From Mortierella alpina (taxonomy: Eukaryota > Mortierellomycota > Mortierellomycetes > Mortierellales > Mortierellaceae), in contig JANATF010000005.1 of the NCBI GenBank assembly GCA_029449245.1, positions 2,666,001 to 2,730,000 on the forward strand: a stretch of DNA of 64,000 bases. Direction: 5' to 3'. How positions within the stretch are numbered: position 1 is the first letter of the stretch; each line of letters starts with the position of its first letter. Below the pieces are notes generated by a model. The model was not told where the DNA came from. It ran no database searches and was given only the letters and a program-made list of their open reading frames with translations. Positions 10,296 through 21,613 of the stretch are shown piece by piece. The position numbers and the translations under genes are program-made.

Positions 10296-13200
10296 CTCCG
10301 CACGCAATGGCTCGCGATAGCTACGGGGTGACCTGGGTAGCTATGTCAGGCACTCAGTGCGATTCGGTAGGACTCTTTGGCGCGCTGCATGGTGATTATA
10401 CAGCATTATATGTCAGTTTGCACACAGCGCACGAATCTGAAAAGGCTCTGTGAGATCCCCAGGCACCCGCATATGAGCCTTAGCAACCATATGGCGCCTC
10501 TCATTGGCCGATCAGGGTATGTTCTTGCAGATGCCCGTCGACTAGTGCCGACATGCTTATAATGCAATACTACCGGCATGGTAGGCTTGTCCAGAGCGAG
10601 CTCGATCGTCCGAGCTGCTTGAATTGCATTTATACACAGATTCAAGAATTTGCAAGACTGGCCATCGCAAAAGTCCCAGGTTGGCTTTTGTGAATGAGTC
10701 GAGTCCGCAACGCGGATTGCGAAGATGAGTAAACCACGAAAAGAGTGCCGGGCGTGATGCAGCACTCTCCCAGGGCTCAAGAAATAGCGATGGATTGATA
10801 AGGCGCCAAAAACTGTATTAGCAAGGTTGCCTTCCAAAGCTGAGCTCAGATGGTATCAGAGAGCCTTTGGAGCCGCAATGGCTTTAGATGGCTACTTGGT
10901 CGTCCGGATAGTGGTGCCAGGCACTCGGTGCGATCTGGTAGGACTCTGTGGCGCGCTGATGGTGATTATACAGCATTATATGTCAGTTTGCACGGCGCAG
11001 AAACCAAAAAACGCACTGGCCGCTGTGCCTGAGATCCGCAGGCACCTGCATATGAGCCTTAGCAACCATGTGGCGCCTCTCATTGGCTGATCAGGGTATG
11101 TTCTTGCAGATGCCCGTCGACTAGTGCCGACATGCTTATAATGCAATACTACCGGCACGGTGGGCTTGTCCAGAGCGAGCTCGATCGTCCGAGCTGCTTG
11201 AATTGCATTTATAAACAGATTCAAGAATCTGCAAGATTGGCCATTGCAAAAGTCCCAGGTTGGCTTTTGTGAATGAGTCGAGTCCGCAACGCGGATTGCG
11301 AAGATGAGTAAACCACGAAAAGAGTGCCGGGCGTGATGCAGCACTCTCCCAGGGCTCAAGAAATAGCGATGGATTGATAAGGCGCCAAAAACTGTATTAA
11401 CAAGGTTGCCTTCCAAAGCTGAGCTCAGATGGTATCAGAGAGCCTTTGGAGCCGCAATGGCTTTAGATGGCTACTTGGTCGTCCGGATAGTGGTGCCAGG
11501 CACTCGGTGCGATCTGGTAGGACTCTGTGGCGCGCTGATGGTGATTATACAGCATTATATGTCAGTTTGCACAGCGCAGAAACCTAAAAAACGCACTGGC
11601 CGCTGTGCCTGAGATCCGCAGACACCTGCATATGAGCCTTAGCAACCATATGGCGCCTCTCATTGGCTGATCAGGGTATGTTCTTGCAGATGCCCGTCGA
11701 CTAGTGCCGACATGCTTATAATGCAATACTACCGGCATGGTAGGCTTGTCCAGAGCGAGCTCGATCGTCCGAGCTGCTTGAATTGCATTTATACACAGAT
11801 TCAAGAATTTGCAAGATTGGCCATCGCAAAAGTCCCAGGTTGGCTTTTGTGAATGAGTCGAGTCCGCAACGCGGATTGCGAAGATGAGTAAACCACGAAA
11901 AGAGTGCCGGGCGTGATGCAGCACTCTCCCAGGGCTCAAGAAATAGCGATGGATTGATCAGGCGCCAAAACTCTATTAGCAAGGTCGCCTTCCAAAGCTG
12001 AGCTCAGATGATATCAGAGAGCCTTGGAACCACAATGACTCTCTATGGTTACCGGGTGTCCTCGGCAGCAGTGCCAGGCACTCGGTGCAATCCGGTAGGA
12101 CTTTGTGGCGCGTTGCATGGTGTTTATACAGCATTATATGTCAGTTTGCACAGCGCAGAAACCTAAATAACGCACTGGCCGCTGTGCCTGAGATCCGCAG
12201 GCACCTGCATATGAGCCCTAGCAACCATAGGCGCCTCTCATTGGCTGATCAGGGTATGTTCTTGCAGATGCCCGTCGACTAGTGCCGACATGCTTATAAT
12301 GCAATACTACCGGCACGGTGGGCTTGTCCAGAGCGAGCTCGATCGTCCGAGCTGCTTGAATTGCATTTATAAACAGATTCAAGAATCTGCAAGATTGGCC
12401 ATTGCAAAAGTCCCAGGTTGGCTTTTGTGAATGAGTCGAGTCCGCAACGCAGATTGCGAAGATGAGTAAACCACGAAAAGAGTGCCGGGCGTGATGCGGC
12501 ACACTCCCAGGGCTCAAGAAATAGCGATGTATTGATAAGGCGCCAAAAACTGTATTAGCAAGGTTGCCTTCCAAAGCTGAGCTCAGATGGTATCAGAGAG
12601 CCTTTGGAGCCGCAATGGCTTTAGATGGCTACTTGGTCGTCCGGATAGTGGTGCCAGGCACTCGGTGCGATCTGGTAGGACTCTGTGGCGCGCTGCATGG
12701 TGATTATATAGCATTATATGTCAGTTTGCACAGCGCAGAAACCTAAAAAACGCACTGGCCGTTGTGCCTGAGATCCTCAGGCACGCGCATATGAGCCTTA
12801 GCAACCATATGGCGCCTCTCATTGGCTGATCAGGGTATGTTCTTGCAGATGCCCGTCGACTAGTGCCGACATGCTTATAATGCGATACTACCGGCACGGT
12901 GGGCTTGTCCAGAGCGAGCTCGATCGTCCGAGCTGCTTGAATTGCATTTATAAACAGATTCAAGAATCTGCAAGATTGGCCATTGCAAAAGTCCCAGGTT
13001 GGCTTTTGTGAATGAGTCGAGTCCGCAACGCAGATTGCGAAGATGAGTAAACCACGAAAAGAGTGCCGGGCGTGATGCGGCACACTCCCAGGGCTCAAGA
13101 AATAGCGATGTATTGATAAGGCGCCAAAAACTGTATTAGCAAGGTTGCCTTCCAAAGCTGAGCTCAGATGGTATCAGAGAGCCTTTGGAGCCGCAATGGC

Positions 13201-14300
13201 TTTAGATGGCTACTTGGTCGTCCGGATAGTGGTGCCAGGCACTCGGTGCGATCTGGTAGGACTCTGTGGCGCGCTGCATGGTGATTATATAGCATTATAT
13301 GTCAGTTTGCACAGCGCAGAAACCTAAAAAACGCACTGGCCGTTGTGCCTGAGATCCTCAGGCACGCGCATATGAGCCTTAGCAACCATATGGCGCCTCT
13401 CATTGGCTGATCAGGGTATGTTCTTGCAGATGCCCGTCGACTAGTGCCGACATGCTTATAATGCGATACTACCGGCACGGTGGGCTTGTCCAGAGCGAGC
13501 TCGATCGTCCGAGCTGCTTGAATTGCATTTATAAACAGATTCAAGAATCTGCAAGATTGGCCATTGCAAAAGTCCCAGGTTGGCTTTTGTGAATGAGTCG
13601 AGTCTGCAACACAGATTGCGAAGATGAGTAAACCAAGAAAAGAGTGCCGGGCGTGATGCAGCACACTCCCAGGGCTCAAGAAATAGCGATGGATTGATCA
13701 GGCGCCAAAAACTGTATTAGCAAGTCGTCTTCTAAAGCTGAGGTCAGATGCTATCAGAGAGCCTTGGAGCCACAATGACTCTCTATGGTTACCGGGTATC
13801 CTGGGCAGCAGTGCCAGGCACTCGGTGCAATCCGGTAGGACTTTGTGGCGCGTTGCATGGTGTTTATACAGCATTATATGTCAGTTTGCACAGCGCAGAA
13901 ACCTAAAAAACGCACTGGCCGTTGTGCCTGAGATCCCCAGGCACCTGCATATGAGCCTTAGCAACCATATGGCGCCTCTCATTGGCTGATCAGGGTATGT
14001 TCTTGCAGATGCCCGTCGACTAGTGCCGACATGCTTATAATGCAATACTACCGGCACGGTGGGCTTGTCCAGAGCGAGCTCGATCGTCCGAGCTGCTTGA
14101 ATTGCATTTATACACAGATTCAAGAATTTGCAAGATTGGCCATCGCAAAAGTCCCAGGTTGGCTTTTATGAATGAGTCGACTCCGCAACGCAGATCATGA
14201 AGATGAGCAAAAATCCAAAAACAGCGAGTGCGGGGCGTGATGCACCACGCTGCCAGGGTTCCATAAAAGTGGGTGGAATATCTCCTTTAGTAAAGTCGCA
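10296..14300. repeat. Tandem array of seven ~580-bp repeat units
   Basis: Head-to-tail array directly downstream of the sphingomyelinase gene. A shared landmark (TGGCYGATCAGG) recurs at 10505, 11084, 11664, 12242, 12823, 13404 and 13983, so the period is 578-581 bp. Units are very similar by eye. The first unit and the end of the last one are diverged, as expected at array edges. Two head variants exist: units 2, 3, 5 and 6 share one (TTTAGATGGCTACTTGG) and units 4 and 7 share another (CTCTCTATGGTTACCGGG), so the order is A-A-B-A-A-B. Units carry short inverted repeats such as AGCTCG-N6-CGAGCT. Reading frames of about 60 aa (+) and 145 aa (-) recur only because the units are alike; neither resembles a known protein. 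No terminal repeats or transposase were seen, so satellite-type DNA fits best. Confidence 0.93.
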
Positions 14301-14597
14301 CACGCCCTTGCTCAAGGATTACAGGCCATCTAGTTTAGAGAATATTTTTCACTCTGGACAGAGTATGCAATAACGAAATCCTTTCTCCGACGAGAAACGT
14401 GTATGCGGGTATATGGTTGCTACGGTTCATATGGTGGCGTAAGTCATACGATGATGAACGTCGTAGTCTTTCTTGGGCCGTCAGTTTTCCGCCATTGGCC
14501 TGTTTAGAAGCGACAACGCGTATTTGTTCTCTCTTCACCAGCATTTGCTCGTCTTTCCTTACGGCTCTCCCTCTCTTCTACCCAAAGACCTTCCAGC

Positions 14598-15007
14598 ATG
14601 AATGTCTTCATTGTTACAGAGGATCGCCAGGACACTTACAAGCGCTCTACAACCGATTCCGTGATCACGCAAGTCTTCTGGGTCAAGAGAGAGGCCTTCT
14701 GTGTACAACTACCAGCTTGAATTTATCCAAGCAACCGTGGATGAAGTGGACAACAAGGGCGACCGCATGCCAGCCTTGCAAACTTACTATCGAGACGAGA
14801 ACGAGTCCTGGGGGGGGGGCGTCGTTTACCAAACTCATGGAAATCTTTGAGGAGATCGTACCCGAATCCCAGTTCTGGCAGTTGTGTATATTGCCCAACC
14901 GGACCTGTTACACGCTTGAAGAACACACGGTTGCGTTAGGGGAAGAGGAAGAGCGGAAGGGGGGAAAGCAAGGGGTTGCGGGTGTATTCTTTGCACATCT
15001 GAATTAG
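14598..15007 (+). pseudogene. Probable decayed protein gene with frame breaks
   Basis: A pyrimidine-rich, promoter-like stretch leads to ATG at 14598, which opens MNVFIVTEDRQDTYKRS but stops after 40 codons (TGA 14718-14720). A protein-like stretch then continues in another frame (VYNYQLEFIQATVDEVDNKG, then YYRDENESWGGG). At a run of G near 14810-14820 the likely frame changes again, to one reading KLMEIFEEIVPESQFWQL. No short GT-AG intron repairs the first break. I do not recognise the family. It may be a pseudogene or a region with a sequencing indel at the G run. The ~300 bp before it (14301-14597) hold nothing else I can support. Confidence 0.35.
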
Positions 15008-15185
15008 TCAAATCCTCTCTCGCTCATCCTCTCTCACTGCGCATGGTCTCCTCTCTTTAACACCTTCGAACACTTCCGAACACACAGCACAACAGCTCTT
15101 TCACAGGAATTGTAGTGAAAAAATGCTTCACGTAATGTTACATTAAAATGCTATATACAGCTATCAAAGTCATCGTCTGCAGTAT

Positions 15186-16163
15186 TTAGAGAACAGGAGC
15201 AGGGTTGTTCTTGTTGGGCACTGGAGGAGGCACGACAGAGCCATCATGGCCAAGCTGCTGATGATGATGGTGATCATGATGCGTGGTGTTAGAGGTGTTG
15301 TTATTGTTGAATCCACCAGGCATGTGCGTGCCCGCAGCCGTGGTCGTTCCAGGAGCACCCATAGCCGGGACCGTGTTGTTGTCCGTGTGCACAGGCGCGG
15401 CTTGGTAAAGATTGTTCTGGTTCACAGGCACAGTGCTGTTGTTGGTGTTCACTGGTACCCCACCAGCCACAGGAGCACCGTAGCCTGTAGCTCCCGTCAC
15501 GTTCGTGTCATCGTGATGGCGATGGAAGAGTCCTCCACCTCCGTTATGGTGGTTATCGTGCTTCTTGGAATGGTTGAGGTGGTTGGGGTCATGGACCTGC
15601 TCGGCCGTGTACGCGGTGGGAACGACACCAGCAGCAGTAGGTGGGATGTTTTGGGCATAAGTGGGAACGTTGGTCGTGCCCGTAGGGCCAGCGGGTGCTG
15701 GGTGATGGACATTGTGGTGGCCTCCGGCGGGGACATGTGTGCCGGTTGCAGATGTGGTGGTGGTGGTGGTGGTCGCACCGTGAGGGATGACGTTAGGATG
15801 GACAAGGTTTGGGTCTACATTGGCGTTTTGACCGTGGTGCTGTCCTCCTGTGATGGGAATGGAGTTTGCGGGTGCGCCAGGCTGCTGTTGGTAGGCAGCA
15901 CGGTCGACAGGAGCTCCGTGGGGGATGGCAGCTCCTGCGGCGGCGGCGCCAGTGTGAAGAGGTCCGTTGTGGGGTGCATTAGGGTTGTGCACATCTGTGG
16001 TATGGGTGGTGTTGTTGGTATGATGGGTGCCATCGTGATGCTTGCCCGTGACCTTGTCTACGAGGGTGGCGGCCTTGTCCTTGATAGTCTCCATGGTCGA
16101 AGGCTTGGTGGTAGTGGTAGTGGTGGTGTTGTAGTTGGTGGTGGTGGTAGCTGGCTTGGTCAT
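15186..16163 (-). CDS. Hydrophilic His/Asn/Thr-rich LEA-like protein
   Basis: Intronless, 325 aa, ATG at 16163. After an MTKPATTTTNYN-type Thr/Asn tract comes one short amphipathic helix, METIKDKAATLVDKVTG, which resembles the 11-mer style helices of LEA and other desiccation-protection proteins. The rest is almost wholly hydrophilic: repeated HHxG, NNN, TTT and poly-His tracts, LFHRHHDD, PVPVNTNNST, and a Pro-rich end (VVPPPVPNKNNPAP). It has almost no large hydrophobic residues, no signal peptide and no membrane segment. It is probably a cytosolic, intrinsically disordered stress protectant, and the many histidines could bind metal (inference). A clean TATA box sits about 70 bp upstream, which suits an inducible gene. 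No enzyme-like domain is present. Confidence 0.75.
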   Translation of the reverse strand: MTKPATTTTNYNTTTTTTTKPSTMETIKDKAATLVDKVTGKHHDGTHHTNNTTHTTDVHNPNAPHNGPLHTGAAAAGAAIPHGAPVDRAAYQQQPGAPANSIPITGGQHHGQNANVDPNLVHPNVIPHGATTTTTTTSATGTHVPAGGHHNVHHPAPAGPTGTTNVPTYAQNIPPTAAGVVPTAYTAEQVHDPNHLNHSKKHDNHHNGGGGLFHRHHDDTNVTGATGYGAPVAGGVPVNTNNSTVPVNQNNLYQAAPVHTDNNTVPAMGAPGTTTAAGTHMPGGFNNNNTSNTTHHDHHHHQQLGHDGSVVPPPVPNKNNPAPVL

Positions 16164-16231
16164 GTTGAAAAGCAGTTCTGTTTGATGGTTGTAGGATGAG
16201 ATGTGTATTAAAAAAGCATGAGCTGCAAGGG

Positions 16232-16240
16232 CCTTTTATA
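16232..16240 (-). promoter_or_regulatory. TATA box of the LEA-like gene
   Basis: Read on the minus strand the sequence is TATAAAAGG, a consensus TATA box, about 70 bp before the ATG at 16163. It is among the clearest core promoter elements in the window. Confidence 0.6.
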
Positions 16241-16403
16241 TGCACCTGAATCCTTCTTGAACGCGTCGTTCCACGCAGGGAGTGCTGTCATTGTTACAAA
16301 ACTGAATTAAAGTTTTTCAAACGTTCCAAAAACTGACATCATTCAAAAAAGGCACAGACCACCCAGCATTTCATCATGATGAGAAATAGTAGTGCCTTTG
16401 TTC

Positions 16404-19380
16404 TTATCGATTGTGCGAGTGCGAGTGCGAATCTGGCCTATGGTAATATGCCACTTCGCTGCCATCGTCGTCGTCCTCGTCCTCGTCATAGCCATCTGCG
16501 CCGTTGTACTCATCCTCTGCATCATCCCCATCCCTGCTGTGACCCTGCCGATCATGACCGCCTTTGTCCCTTGGCTCAAGACTGCCAAGCATGCCCATAT
16601 CCTGTGAGCGATCGTCGTCATAGTTGTAATCGTGGTCACCAGAATAACCATCTCCGTCATGATGGCCCAGTCCAAGACGAGCTTCGTCTCTGTTATTGTC
16701 GTCATCCTCAACACCACCGTGGACATCACCATCGTCGTCCCCTGCATCATCGCGCTCTAGGCCCGAGTCCATATCGACATCCCCATCACCGTCCTCATCG
16801 CCATATCTCGTGCTAGGCCGGTCCGCCCTAGACAGGTCATCTCGATGACGATGACCGCTGCTGCTCATCTCGCTGTCGTCGTAGTCATCCCCTGCAAGAC
16901 CGAAATCGCGAGGTGTGCTCTGGTCAACCGATTCTGCGGACTTGCCGCTGCTATTCTTGATGCTGTCACTGACTGCCATGGCCGCAGCTGATGATTGCAA
17001 TGATCGTTCCAACACCGCTTGCTCTGATACCCAAAGTTCCACTTCGTCCACTAAATCAATCAAACTCTCCTCGATGAGTTTCTCATCCCATCGATCCGAC
17101 ATTGGGCGCCAGATGTTGCTCTCGACGTGAGTTGGCTGGTTTTCTGCTTCGGCCTCGGGGTCTTTGCCTGGCGGGTACTTGAAATCTGGACCGAAGTTGG
17201 CTGTTGCGGTGCCATTCCTGTACACAGAGATGACAGGGTAATAGCCCAACGTACCGTCGTCAAACCGAATCTGCTCCTTCTCTTTAGCATTCTGTTCAAT
17301 GGGCAGCAGGGCAAAGAGATCTTGAAACATCACGCCTTGACAAACGCCGTTCTTGTAGACAATAATCTTGGAGTCCGGGATCACGGGTGGTGGGACCGGC
17401 CGCTCGATGCTATTCTTGATCGGCGTCGCTTCATACTCGGCCATCTCGACGTACCGCTTAGTTGGTGAATAGTCGATCGATTCAAAGTAAAGTTGGCCCT
17501 TGAAGTAGAATGGTTTACGGAGTCTGCGTTGCTGAAAAAACGATTTTTCGTTGCTGTCTGGTGGAAGCGAGATGTACAGCCCAATGACATCACCAGTCTG
17601 GAATGATTCTCCAAACGGCATCACTCTTGACATGTGCACTCTCTCGCCTGTCGTGTCCCGAATGCCGTAGCTGTATGCATCGAATCCAACGGGAGCTTGA
17701 AGCGTAGCTGTTTGTTGACACGAAGTGGAAAATTAGATTTCAGGCGTCAATTGCTGAATAATATGCGGAGTGATTTTCAAAGACGTCTGCTTACCTTCTC
17801 GTCGAGCCCAACCAAGACGAACGTGCGCGCCGTCGCGTCCCTCGTAGCGCGGCTCGCCTCCACGGTCAATCGTGACCTCGTAGTACCATCGACCCTCTCT
17901 CACGCCACAATTCGCGCGCACCATTCGAAATCCTTTTTCGGTGGTAATAGTCATGCAGTCTTCGTCAATAAGCATGTACGGACTCATGTCCTCCCTGCAA
18001 AGCCGCAAACCCTGCAGAGGTGGGTTGGCCGTCTGTCGATAGAGCATGTACTGCAGCAACGGGTCAGGCTCGCAGGTGACGTATTTGAATCGATAGCGAT
18101 TGTATGGATGTTCGTTTGACGAGCTGAAAGGCGCCAAGTTGCTCTCCCTATTTGTGGCGACGACCGTGTTTGGTAGGGGTATATAGGTTGTCTGTGAAGC
18201 AGGCAGTGATGCTGGACGTCGATTCCCGCTGGAGCCAGAGCTCTTGTTCTTCTTTTCAGACTTTCCGCTTGCTGTCTTTTTTACTCCTGATTCTTCTGCT
18301 ACTCCCGTGTTGACCTTTCTCTTTGCCTCGCGCGGTGTTTTAGGTGTCTGTGATCTCGAACTTGAGGATTGGTGGCTCTACAAAGGAGAACATCAAGAAC
18401 GGAAATCACCGAGTGAGAATCGACCCTGGCATGTGTATTGTGTCCATGGATAATTCCGTTGCATCACCTGTTACTCACAGCGATATGTCCGGGCTTCATG
18501 TTCCACAGATTTGATTTTGTTAAGCAAAAATCGGATGACGCCGAGCGGGCTTGCTCATCCATGGCGGCGAACACATCCTTTGAGATATAGAGACAGCTTC
18601 CGAGTGTTGCCCACCTATGGAGCATCGAAGCAGGGCAAGGGCACAATTTTATGTCAAAATTGAGATCACATTTGCTGTGGCATGGATTCGTCATCAGATC
18701 CACTCACGTACCAAGTAGGCGTTCTGCTTCGATCCGTGCATAGAGCTTTCCAGTGGTGGTCGACATATGGTAGGATATGATCCTTCTTGTTGAAGTAGTA
18801 TCGGTATTCGTCCCAGTCCATATATTCAGCGCTGACAGACCACATATTTTCCTCGTGAGGTTCTTTACTAGGTCCTGGCTCTTTGTTGTTTCTGGCTTCT
18901 TTGAGATACTCCTGGATGATAAGGTTGGCGATCGTCGTCGCGCAAATCTCCTTCCATCCTGCTGTCACGCGCTCAAAGAACTCGGGGACGCTTCCAGGTT
19001 CCCTGAGTTCCTGATTCTGCTGATTCTTGCCTGTGGGTTTGACCACACACGTCTTGCAAAGGAATTTATAGTTTGTGATGAACGGCACAACTGGACCGAG
19101 ATTCACCTCTATGCACGAGGCGTGGAACCAGTTTTGACAACCTGTGAAGCAAAGAAAACAAAAGTGGAGGAGGATGGGTGCTGTTAGGCACCGCTGTTCT
19201 CTGCTAATGTCCTTTGACGCGCCGCCCCGATGGCCGTTTGTATAATTCATGGATGCTACCTTTGCATTGGAGCGAGAGTTCATCGAGTCTCCTGTCGTGT
19301 CCACAATAGCAGTATTGGCCCTGCCGATTGATGGTGTGCGCGCTGTTCCAGGTGAGCTGGTGGGTGTTGTAGGATGCCAT
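16404..19380 (-). CDS. ASH2: COMPASS subunit Ash2 (PHD-like/winged helix/SPRY)
   Basis: Minus-strand exons 19380..19260, 19141..18712, 18614..18479, 18377..17795 and 17707..16404 give 857 aa. Residues ~23-76 are the atypical zinc finger (CYCG...LQCKGCQNWFHASC...FLCKTC), split by intron 1 exactly at CK|GC. A winged-helix region follows and ends HWKALCTDRSRTPTWW. A Lys/Ser-rich linker leads to a SPRY domain from ~370 to ~600 (GFRMVRANCGVREGRWYYEV, LGWARRE, FYINL-like GLYISLP, NFGPDFKYPP). The helix DEKLIEESLIDLVDEVELWV is the expected Dpy30-binding SDI motif. In known biology Ash2 supports histone H3K4 methylation with Set1, Swd1/3 and Dpy30. The oddity is a ~165-residue Asp/Gly/His-rich acidic tail (from ~690) absent from the human protein. 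It is divergent from the VCX1 gene. Donor gtacgt was chosen in exon 2 because it restores PTWWATL. Confidence 0.93.
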
Positions 19381-19686
19381 GGCGACTTGGAAGGACCGAT
19401 CGCTGCCTGGTCCTTCCAAGTGCGGGTTGGGCGGGAAATGAATTCGGCCAGGTTGGAGTCTTCGGTGACGTATCTCAGTCTTAGTCGCACGAAACGCCTT
19501 GATCCGTGCGCGCCTTCTCTCTTTCCAGCTCTCTCTCCCTTTACTCTTTTGTCTCCCTTTACTTTACGCTCTCCACTCTGTGCAACCCTCGTCATTCCTG
19601 CCGCCCCTTCTGAAATACCAAACCCTTCTAGCATTTCAAAACCGCGATACAGCGACGACAAGCACGCGTAGCTCGGCAACAACAGC
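19381..19686. other. Shared promoter region, ASH2 / VCX1
   Basis: 306 bp between two divergent start codons, rich in C/T toward the VCX1 side. No further gene was seen. Confidence 0.5.
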
Positions 19687-21407
19687 ATGGCAGACCACAA
19701 CCACCGACAAAACGCTGTCCGGGACCACGACGACGAGCCTCTCTCTAACAGCCTCGACCACAGGGTCACCCTCCGCTCGGTCCGGTCCCTTCATGGAACT
19801 CTGCCCGCGCACGCACACGGTGGCGTGGCCTTGCCTGGACCAGGCGCCCATTATGAAGAGGAACAACTTACAGTCATGCAGTGTCTCAAGACCGTCTTAC
19901 TGGCGACAAGGATGAACATTCTTCTGATATTCATCCCCCTTGGCTACATGGCAGAGAAGCTTCACTGGGCACCCGTCGCCGTGTTTATACTCAACTTTAT
20001 CGCCATTATTCCTCTCGCCAAACGTAAGTTGGGAATATGCAATGCGGTGTGTCATGCATGCAGGCAGTTTTCCCTGTGTTGCCTTTCTTTTTTACCACGC
20101 CTGGCTATGCATTTGTGCCTGGTGTAGACTGCGCACGGTTCGCGACTCAAACCGATGATCTCTTTTGTCGTAAAAAATATGACTCCTTCAAGTCCTTGGA
20201 TATGCCACAGAGGAACTCGCAATGAGACTCGGAGAGGTATGAGCCCATCCCGCAGTCTATATGAAGAGTGCGAAACCCTCCCACAGGTGTCGTGCCAACA
20301 GTTATAGCAATTGACAAGGAGGCTATTCCGCCCGTTAACTTCGCCTATTCTTTTTGCATCTTGTTCTGTTTAGAATCTCGGGGCTTTGTTGAATGCCTCT
20401 TTTGGAAATGCGGTCGAGTTGATCTTGGCCATCTTTGCCCTCAAGGAAGGCAAGATTGATGTAGTGCAGGCCTCAGTCCTGGGGTCTGTTCTGTCCAACC
20501 TGCTCTTGGTAAGCATTTTGAGCAATCATTCCTAAAGGACTTGGCATATCTTTCTCATACCACCCCTTTACAAATGTTTCTGCATGGCATTCCATGGAAC
20601 TGACCTATTTTCGCTCTCATTTTTGCTCAATTGGATTGGCACGACTAGGTCTTGGGGTTCTGTTTTGTATGCGGTGGATATAAATACACTTCGCAGACAT
20701 TCAACCAGACTGCAGCCCAGACCTCTGCATCGCTGTTGTCTCTGTCGTGCATGTCGCTGCTCATCCCCGCAGCCTTCATGGCTACAGCCAAAGGACTCGA
20801 CCAGACAGCCAACATTCAGCATCTGTCTTACGGAACGTCCATCGTGCTCTTGATCGTCTATGTGCTCTACCTCTTCTTCCAGCTCAAGACCCACACCCAC
20901 CTGTACGCGAGCGAGAACGAGGAAGAAGAAGTGCCCGTGCTTCCATTGTGGCTCGGAATGGTGTTGCTTCTGGTTGTCACCCTTGCTGTTGCTGTATGCG
21001 CAGAGACCTTGGTGGGTTCGATCGAAGGACTCTCGAAATCATGGAATATCAGCCCCACCTTCATTGGTTTGATTCTCCTACCTATTGTCGGTAACGCAGC
21101 AGAGCATGTCACAGCTGTCTCTGTAGCCATGAAGAACAAGATGGACCTGGCCATTGGAGTCGCCATTGGATCGTCGATGCAGATTGCTTTGTTTGTCACG
21201 CCATTGATGGTCATTATCGGATGGATCATTGGACAGCCTATGACCCTGTTCTTCCACACGTTCGAGACCTGTGTACTCTTCGTTTCGATCCTGATAGTCA
21301 ACTATCTCATCCAGGATGGAGAGTCTAACTGGCTGGAGGGCGTCATGCTGCTGAGCACATACGTGATCATCGCCATCGCCTTCTACTACTACCCCGAGCA
21401 AGAGTGA
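19687..21407 (+). CDS. VCX1: Vacuolar Ca2+/H+ exchanger (CAX family)
   Basis: Exons 19687..20023, 20193..20236, 20374..20508 and 20649..21407 give 424 aa. A 60-residue hydrophilic N-terminus precedes about 11 membrane segments. The two signature c-repeats are visible: [20 protein letters not shown] in exon 3 and [20 protein letters not shown] in exon 4, each with the ion-pathway glutamate. The loop between the halves has an acidic cluster (SENEEEEVP), as in fungal and plant CAX proteins. In known biology the protein moves cytosolic Ca2+ into the vacuole in exchange for protons. Exon 2 is only 44 nt ([15 protein letters not shown]); its acceptor is inferred from frame and conservation. The length matches the yeast protein (~411 aa). 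Confidence 0.93.
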
Positions 21408-21613
21408 GGATTCCTTCCCTCTCAAAAATTGTCCTGTGTCTCGCATTCATCAACCTTACAATTCCTTTCTTTTTTGAGATCATTCAATAGATCCTCCGAC
21501 ATATAATATAAAAGTGCTGCGCCTGTGTTCTATTTGTCAGTTTCAATCGCGGTAATGTGGTATATGATCATCCTCATTGCTTCCTCTTGCTTCTATGTTT
21601 GTTGTTAAGCAGT

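Noticed and set aside
11084-11285. Box A-like (TGGCTGATCAGG) and box B-like (GAGTCGAGTCC) elements in each satellite unit, suggesting Pol III transcription or a SINE
   Set aside because: Spacing of ~180 bp is large, no T-run terminator follows box B, and no tRNA-like fold or A-rich tail is seen. The matches may be chance.
10827-14123. Recurrent ~60-aa (+) and ~145-aa (-) reading frames inside the satellite units
   Set aside because: They recur only because the units are nearly identical. They overlap on opposite strands, break in units 3 and 7, and resemble no protein.
10296-14300. Impression of a CRISPR-like or rDNA array
   Set aside because: Units are ~580 bp, contiguous, and without spacers or rRNA/5S sequence; the host is eukaryotic.
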